Shown here: positions 6,390 through 11,509 of the stretch, in pieces
How positions within the stretch are numbered: position 1 is the first letter of the stretch
Layout of the letters: each line of letters opens with the position of its first letter
Assembly: GCA_036939755.1 (NCBI GenBank)
Contig: JALLAZ010000866.1
Span: 1 to 11,509 of the forward strand
From: Stephanodiscus triporus
Lineage: Eukaryota; Bacillariophyta; Thalassiosirophyceae; Thalassiosirales; Thalassiosiraceae
Direction of reading: 5' to 3'
Length of the DNA: 11,509 nucleotides
Program-made: the position numbers and the translations under genes
The notes under the pieces: generated by a model
The model's input: the letters and a program-made list of their open reading frames with translations, nothing else
What the model was told of the DNA's origin: nothing
The model's database searches: none

Positions 6390-9281
6390 ATGACGCCCCC
6401 CCCCTCGCGCGTTACGGCGACCGCATCATCGTCCCTCCTCCTCCGCCTCCTCCGCCTCGTCCTCGTCGTCCTCGTCGTGCTAGTCCGCCCCTCCGCCGGC
6501 CAGCACGGCAACAACGACGGCGACTCGTTGTCCGCCGCCGCGTCCGACGGCGGCGACCACGGCGGCATATTCGTCCCGCCGAGGCTGTCATTCACGTCCT
6601 CGGATCACTACGCGTCGCTCAGGGATGACAACGTCGTGAAGTCCGTGCAGGGGCGGGAGGACGGGGAGGAAGGAGGCGAGGAGGGGGGAGTCGGGCGGAA
6701 GAAGGCGAAGGCGCCGTGGACGGTCTTCCAGGCCTCGCCCGACGCGACGTCCGTCGAGTCGATACGACGACGGTCGGGACCCCTCCTCACCCTCTTCCCG
6801 CCGCGGTCGGGATCGTCGTCATCGGGCGTCGACGCGCCGCCGCCACTGCGCGCGAGGCACGTAGTCCTAGGTCCGGACGGCCGTCGGGAATACCTCGTCA
6901 ACAACGGGGGCGACTGCCTCCCCGACGACGCGACGTCGGTCGAGGCTCTCCTCGGGCGATACGACCTCCTCGCGTCGAAGCCCGAGACATCGAACATCGC
7001 GATCGAGCTTTGGAAGTACTGCGCCCTGTACGCCGAGGGGGGGGCGTACGTCGATCCAGGAACCGCGCCCCTCGTCGCCCTGGGGGACGTCCTCGGCTGG
7101 GAGGTCGGGGGCGGGTACGCCAACGAGAATCACGTCGCGACGTCCGCGACGCGCGACGCGGGCGTATCCCCCTCCTTCTTCGGCGGGGGCGGGGGCATCT
7201 CCGGGTCGGTTCACGCCGCGTCGTCCCGCGGGACCGGACGGCCGGTCGGCACGTCGTCGTTCGTGGCCTTGCCGATCGCGAAACACGACGTGCCGCGGGG
7301 GATGATCCGGACGATCCTCGCGACCGACGCCCTCGCGCTCGCGACGGACGCCCTCCTCCTCCCGCGCGCGCTCATGACGCTCGTGGACGAGTCGTCGTCG
7401 TCGGCGGCGTCGTCGGCGGGGGAAAGGGGGGGCGGGGAGGAGAAGCGACGGGAGAAGGGTGGGGCGTGGGTGCGCCTGTCCCAGCGGTGCTCCGGGATCG
7501 AGATCGCAAAGCCGCCCCAGTCGTCGTCTCGCGGCGAAGGCAACGTGAACCGCGAAGGTCGCGCGACTCTGCGACGGTGTCCGGCCTCCGCGGGATATTG
7601 CTGCGAATTACTCGATCCGACGTCGGGACGCGTCGTCCTGCTGTCGAGGGAGTCCCTCGTCCCGAACCAGGTCCTGCCCGGCGAGTCGTTGCTCCCCGTG
7701 CCGTACGATGCCGACGCATGGTCGTCGTCGTCGAAGAAGACGACAACGACGACGACGACGATCGTGGGGTCGGATGGAGAAATCGCCTTTTTCTCCACGG
7801 TGCGCGAGGAGCCTTCGCCGCTACTGTCGTCCCGCGGCGATTCCGAATCCACCCCCAACGTGCACGAGGTCCTGTCCGCCCAGGGCGCGCTGCCGAACCA
7901 AGTCCCGAATCATCAGGCCTGCATGGACTGCCTCCGCGAGAAGAAGGCTGCCGATTGCAACATCTGTAAGGAGAAGTGTGGCGCTTTCTGCGAGAAGATA
8001 TGCACGGTGGAAGTCAAGGAGAAGCCGGTGAAGAGGGTCGTGAGCGTCGCGGGTCCTAGGTACAGGAAGGATCCGGAACGGTTCATCCCCAGGATTGTCC
8101 ATCAGGTGAGCCGAGACGATCGCTTGTCGAGATATTGCACTCCTCTGACTGTCGAAGTTTCCAAACGAGGACCGACCCTTCATTTTTTGCTGTCCTTCAG
8201 ACCTGGTTCGAACCCGTCACGCCCGAGAAGTATCCCAACATGTCCCGCCTCATCGAATCGTGGAAGCGATCCGGGTGGGAGTATCACTTCTGGGACGACG
8301 CCTCGGCCGCCGAGTTCCTGTCGCTGCACTTTCCCCCGGAGGTTCGCGAGGCGTATGACTCCATCCTCCCCGGCGCGTTCAAGGCCGACCTCTTCCGCTA
8401 TTGCGTCCTCCTCATCATGGGGGGCATATACTCCGACATGGACGTCATGCTCGAGAGCAACCTCGACGCCGCCGTCCCGCCAGACGTCGGCTTCATGGTC
8501 CCCGTGGACGCGCCGGGAACGCGACCGGACAGGCGCATGTGCCTCTGGAATGGATTCATAGCCTCGGCCCCTGCCCATCCGTACCTCGTGCGCGTCATCG
8601 AGCACGTCGTGAACAACATACGCAATCGCTTCACGGTTGTCGATTATGATCGCATGATGTGCCCCACGCCGGAGATGTCGGTGACGCACGCGTTCAGTAC
8701 GCTCTTCACGGCGGGACCGTGCATCCTCGGCCTGACCGTGAACGAGATCATGGGACGAGGCCTGCAGCAGACGTTTGCGGAGGGCGACTTGGTCGGGCCA
8801 GAGGGCGTAGCGACGAAGGGCGTGCCGGGACGCACGATCATTCTTAAGCAGAACAAGTGGGACATGGGAGGTGAGTTATGCTGATCATTCTGAGAACCGT
8901 GTAGACATCCTTTTACCGTGATCGGAATCCTCTGATTCTTCTTCAATCTGCAATTATGCAAACGCAGCTCATCGTTTTACTTGGGACGAGAACAACTTGG
9001 TCATCGCAGGTGAGTTAGTATGGTTGTACGGTCTCGGGCCTTTTACCAGTGCAACCGTCTTATTGTCGTCCTATCGTGGAAATCGACGCACAGCTACCGA
9101 CATGCCCGATTATGATGACCGAAAGGATCTTGAAGGAGAGTCGAAAGAGCAGGCAACTCACTACAGCAAGACGCTCGATCGCAACAGTCTATATGGTGAA
9201 GGGAAGGTGTATGTCGACAGGAACATTGCACACGAGAGGATCGTCATGATCATGCGGGACGAATCTTCTTCGACATCCTAA
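6390..9281 (+). CDS. GT32 (OCH1-like) glycosyltransferase with degenerate N-terminal copy, four exons
   Basis: Exons are 6390-8105, 8201-8870, 8968-9009 and 9094-9281 (871 aa). All introns are GT-AG (95, 97 and 84 nt) and the joins keep frame. Intron 1 cuts the conserved IPRIVHQ/TW motif. Residues 14-33 form a Leu/Val-rich signal peptide or signal anchor, pointing to the ER/Golgi. The C-terminal catalytic domain (about 563-871) has the GT32 landmarks: IPRIVHQTW, FWDD, AFKADLFRYCVL, GGIYSDMD with the metal-binding DXD at D651/D653, then NGFIASAPAHP and TAGPCILGLTV. Exon 4 gives ATDMPDYDDR and YGEGKVYVD. OCH1-type enzymes use GDP-mannose, but donor and acceptor here are unknown. Residues about 110-235 look like a second GT32 copy (IELWKYCALYAEGGAYVD) in which the second DXD Asp is Gly224. 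A Cys-rich linker (seven Cys, 511-538) joins the halves. Start context is good (GCCATGA). The GC-rich exon 1 contains many CGA/GTC-type trinucleotide runs. Family firm; substrate open. Confidence 0.88.
6432..6479 (+). repeat. CTC/GTC trinucleotide tract encoding the signal hydrophobic core
   Basis: Imperfect CTC, CGC and GTC triplets run in frame through codons for about residues 15-30 of the glycosyltransferase, encoding its Leu/Val-rich membrane core. The tract resembles a coding microsatellite and may vary in length between alleles. Confidence 0.6.
7721..7759. repeat. Complementary GTC and GAC triplet tracts (coding hairpin)
   Basis: A GTC-triplet run (7721-7733) is followed after 13 nt by its exact 13-base reverse complement (7747-7759). 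In the glycosyltransferase frame these encode a Ser run, a Lys pair and a Thr run (residues about 445-457), an unstructured linker. The pair can fold as a hairpin and is prone to length change. Confidence 0.7.
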
Positions 9282-9572
9282 ACACCAAAGGCTTCCTCTA
9301 TTTGCTTTTAATGAGGAATGAAAACGACTGCTGCAAGATGGCATCATTTTATGTTTGTCTGGGCTTGGTTGGACGACTGCATGGATGATCAAGTTTCTCA
9401 AGTTGGAATCAGAATGACCGAACTGTTATTGTTGTGAAAGTAGGGATCTAGATAATTACTGAGTACATATAATAATGTCCCGATAATCATGGATAACCCC
9501 TCTAAATCTTTTGCAAAGATTTCTCACACAAGCCACACGTGCGTGAACAAGAAAATCTACGCATCCTCGTGT

Positions 9573-10283
9573 CTACATCTTCGTCCAAGCATTGCCATCC
9601 GGGAACACCAACTTCCCTACCTTCGCAACAGCGGCCAGATTCTTCGGTCCGCCCTTCGGACTGAAGTCGATGGATATGTATCCGCCTCCGACCCTTTTGT
9701 ATCCTACCAATTCGACGATTTTGCCCTTCGGCTCGTCCTGCAGCGTGATGTAGACCTTGCCCCCCTGTCCCTCGCGCACGACGCGGTACCCGGACGGATG
9801 ATTCGGATCGGCGTAGATGCCGTCGACGCCTGGGATCTTCGTCCAGGAGTTGCCGTCGGGGAACGAGAGGCGACTGGATCCCGCGAGCGTCGCCACGACG
9901 TTCTTCGGGCCGCCCTTCTTCGACAGATCGAGGGCGATGGTCGTCCCCTCCCGTTTCGTGGTCTTGATCTTGCCCGGGACCGTAATGACGGGCCCGCCAA
10001 TCTCGTCCTGCAGGGTGATCACGGCGTTGGACTTGTCCACCGCGCGAACTACGCGATACCCGTTCTTGTGCTTGGGATCGCTGTATATCCCGTTCACGGG
10101 CGGGAGGATGAGGTCGTTGGCGATGGACGACGACGGTCGCGCGACGAGGGCGGCGGCGACTGCCGCTGACGCGACGCCGTCGAAGATTTCCCGGCGCGAG
10201 ATTGCGGCGGATGGTTGCGTGTTGGCTTGGAACGCCGTGCAAGCAGATGCTGCAAGAATCGCGAGGGAGGCGACGGCTTTCAT
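9573..10283 (-). CDS. Predicted thylakoid-lumen protein with two tandem repeats
   Basis: This is a single 236-aa exon, ATG at 10283. Residues 1-17 form a signal peptide ending CTA before Phe18, matching the diatom plastid bipartite leader (ASAFAP-type, aromatic at +1). Residues 29-34 (SRREIF) followed by an alanine-rich hydrophobic stretch and SIA at 53-55 look like a twin-arginine thylakoid signal with cleavage after Ala55. The mature part is almost entirely two repeats of about 85 residues, 64-150 and 154-236. Each has GIYxDPxH, GYRVVR, ITLQDE, a (D/E)-hydrophobic segment, KGGPKN and FPDGNxWTK in the same order. The second copy ends exactly at the stop. I know no function for this repeat; beta-rich content and lumenal location are inferred. 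A photosystem-associated or assembly role is a guess. No intron is needed. It is convergent with the glycosyltransferase gene, 291 nt away, and that gap holds nothing I can name. Confidence 0.85.
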   Translation of the reverse strand: MKAVASLAILAASACTAFQANTQPSAAISRREIFDGVASAAVAAALVARPSSSIANDLILPPVNGIYSDPKHKNGYRVVRAVDKSNAVITLQDEIGGPVITVPGKIKTTKREGTTIALDLSKKGGPKNVVATLAGSSRLSFPDGNSWTKIPGVDGIYADPNHPSGYRVVREGQGGKVYITLQDEPKGKIVELVGYKRVGGGYISIDFSPKGGPKNLAAVAKVGKLVFPDGNAWTKM

Positions 10284-10749
10284 TATAACAGTTTGATTTG
10301 TATTATTATGGTATCGTATTGAGAGACGACCTTCACGTGCCGTTTGCTTGTTGCGTTGGATGGGATGGGCGGGCCGGGGGCGAGCTTGCCAGGGACTGAG
10401 TCAGTGTTTTAGGATTTCGGCTACGAGTTTAACCCCAATTGTGACGCACCCCCTTTTCTAACACGTTTTTTGGAAAAACGGCAGTCCTTAGTGAATTAGC
10501 GGTAATACTTTGCTTAAGGTATCTAATATGCCGAACGAGTGTCCTATGTTGTAGAGCGCCCACTTCTGATTTGTTTGATATATGACACCCCTATGTTCCG
10601 CCATAGTCTTCCTGTCCAACTTGAAGGTGGCGCCAACACCACACAACGAATCAAGAAAAAAAATCTCATTGCAGGCGTGTTAGATCGACAATTGCGCATC
10701 AATCTACACACAAACCCTTGCGCCAGATTGACATTAAATCTTCGTCAAC
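10284..10749. other. Intergenic region, promoter of the lumenal-protein gene and flank of a decayed element
   Basis: No gene is supported. The left part must hold the promoter of the minus-strand lumenal-protein gene; no clear TATA or light-responsive element is seen. A 7-bp inverted repeat (CGTTTTT/AAAAACG, 10464-10480) is present but could be chance. An ATG frame at 10539-10778 has no recognisable features. The left edge of the decayed mobile element may lie in this stretch, but I found no terminal inverted repeat or target duplication. Confidence 0.5.
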
Positions 10750-11391
10750 ATGTCAGGAAGGGGTGGGCGTGTGGATAAACGCATCGTGAAGGCTGCCGCC
10801 TTCAAACTGCGCTGCCAAAGTGCATCAATCCCTGAGGTGATGCGAGCGAGCAGATTCACTCTCGCCGAGAGTTCGAACCCGGCAAAGCAGATGGCAGTCC
10901 GTCGCGCCTATTAGAAGGCAATCGAAGGCAAAACAAGGCCGCCCCTGCCACAGTCTCGCTTGGTCTTAGCACTACGTCCGGCTCATCCCTGTCGCCGATG
11001 ACAGAGTTGCCAAGAACCGAATTGACAGCCAAAGCTGTTGGTATGCAAACTCCGGAGCGCGAGATTCAGGCAAAGCCGAAGGCAAGGCAGATACAACATA
11101 CAGTGGCGGGGATGCAGAAATGGCGAGTGAATAAATTCAATTTTTCCAAGCATAGCAAGCGCGCGTTTAAATGGGCAACAAGTTGGTATGATCAGGAGGT
11201 GCAGACAAAAGGCAAGGATGGTTTGTCGTCCTAAGTACGAAGTTGCAAAAAGAGTGAAGGTCAAGTTCGGTGGTGTTGGTCCGTCTGCCCAAACCATTCA
11301 ACGATACGCCAACAGTGGCCTTGCAGGACTGGATAACACAATGATTTGGGGTGAATACGGCAAGGGAATGGTGTCATTAGGGAATATATAA
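10750..11391 (+). pseudogene. Decayed transposon-type gene with DNA-binding-like segments
   Basis: Coding-like sequence continues through three frames. Frame A runs from ATG 10750 for 54 codons (opening SGRGGRVDKRIVKAAAFKL, with PEVMRASRF and KQMAVRRAY) to a TAG at 10912-10914, and seems to continue past it. Frame B carries on from about 10945 through SLSPMTELP, KWRVNKFNF and FKWATSWYDQEV to a TAA at about 11232. Frame C resumes with KYEVAKRVKVKFGGVGPSA and QTIQRYANSGLAG and ends at 11391. The VAKRVKVKFGGVGPSAQTIQRY part resembles a helix-turn-helix of the Psq or pogo-type transposase kind. One stop and two frame changes in about 480 nt argue for decay, not introns, since no convincing GT-AG pair explains them. 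No DDE catalytic region is seen before the last stop. The element type is my reading from composition and motif style, not a confirmed match. Confidence 0.55.
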
Positions 11392-11509
11392 AATCTAACA
11401 GTTATTTGATGTGTCTATTATACTATCTCCTTACCGGGTCAGCGTAGGGTAGCATTTACTGCCACAAAATGGAGAAACCGAATCTTTCCATTCATAAGAG
11501 TTCCTATCG
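11392..11509. other. Right edge, no feature seen
   Basis: This AT-rich sequence follows the last stop of the decayed gene. It may still belong to the mobile element, whose right end is not visible in the window. Confidence 0.4.

Noticed and set aside
7211..7858. 215-codon minus-strand open frame
   Set aside because: It lies antisense to GT32 exon 1. GC-rich triplet-repeat DNA gives long open frames on all strands, and its product is Ser/Asp/Arg low complexity with no motif.
6716..7969. 417-codon plus-strand open frame
   Set aside because: It is the alternative frame of GT32 exon 1; Arg/Pro-rich composition from shifted reading, no ATG-supported motif.
8200..8225. Second tRNA-like GGTTCGAACC box
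   Set aside because: It is the coding start of GT32 exon 2 (TWFEPV) and has no cloverleaf around it.
9050..9249. Alternative acceptor at 9049 for the last GT32 exon
   Set aside because: It gives a different frame with no family motif; the acceptor before 9094 yields ATDMPDYDDR and YGEGKVYVD, which fit the family.
10800..10890. tRNA-like GTTCGAACC box near 10870
   Set aside because: The bases flanking the loop do not pair as a T-arm stem and no cloverleaf forms; the sequence is explained by the decayed coding frame.
10983..11297. 104-codon minus-strand open frame
   Set aside because: It is antisense to the decayed transposon-type gene, whose plus-strand blocks explain the sequence better.
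1..11509. CRISPR array, bacterial operon or defence island
   Set aside because: No spaced direct repeats or linked operon-style genes exist; spliced genes and plastid/ER leaders show this is eukaryotic nuclear DNA.

Overview
The window reads as nuclear DNA of a photosynthetic stramenopile, most likely a diatom. Genes are small and close together on both strands. Introns are short (80-143 nt in two genes, 366 nt in a third) with GTRNGT-type donors and AG acceptors. One protein carries a bipartite plastid leader with an aromatic residue after the first cleavage site, followed by a twin-arginine thylakoid signal. The glycosyltransferase and the Cys-rich proteins also fit a diatom. The species assignment is inference.

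Layout, left to right: (1) a seven-exon plus-strand gene for a DUF445 membrane protein (93-2081), with a minimal uORF on its start codon and a perfect 12-bp hairpin just after its stop; (2) a convergent intron-less minus-strand gene (3734-2205) for a basic, probably nuclear protein with a SUMO-interaction-like motif and three C-terminal Cys/His zinc-knuckle-like modules; (3) a divergent GC-rich plus-strand reading frame of unresolved structure (3879-4331) followed by a short membrane-protein ORF (4443-4589); (4) an AT-rich stretch with no gene (4590-5281); (5) a two-exon minus-strand gene for nuclear transport factor 2 (6013-5282), visible only after splicing; (6) head-to-head with it, a four-exon plus-strand gene for a secretory-pathway GT32/OCH1-like glycosyltransferase (6390-9281), with an apparently degenerate second GT32-like copy in its N-terminal half; (7) a minus-strand gene for a predicted thylakoid-lumen protein made of two tandem repeats (10283-9573); (8) a decayed transposon-type gene (10750-11391) broken by a stop and two frame changes.

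The genes do not form an operon or an obvious shared pathway. They are independent eukaryotic loci: a membrane protein, a nuclear protein, nuclear import, Golgi glycosylation and a thylakoid-lumen protein. I do not see a multi-gene defence or mobile system. The most interesting items are single-protein architectures: the tandem GT32 with a degenerate copy, the two-repeat lumenal protein of unknown function, and the SIM plus Cys-knuckle protein. Exon joins were worked out by eye from splice signals, phase and family motifs, and need transcript support.
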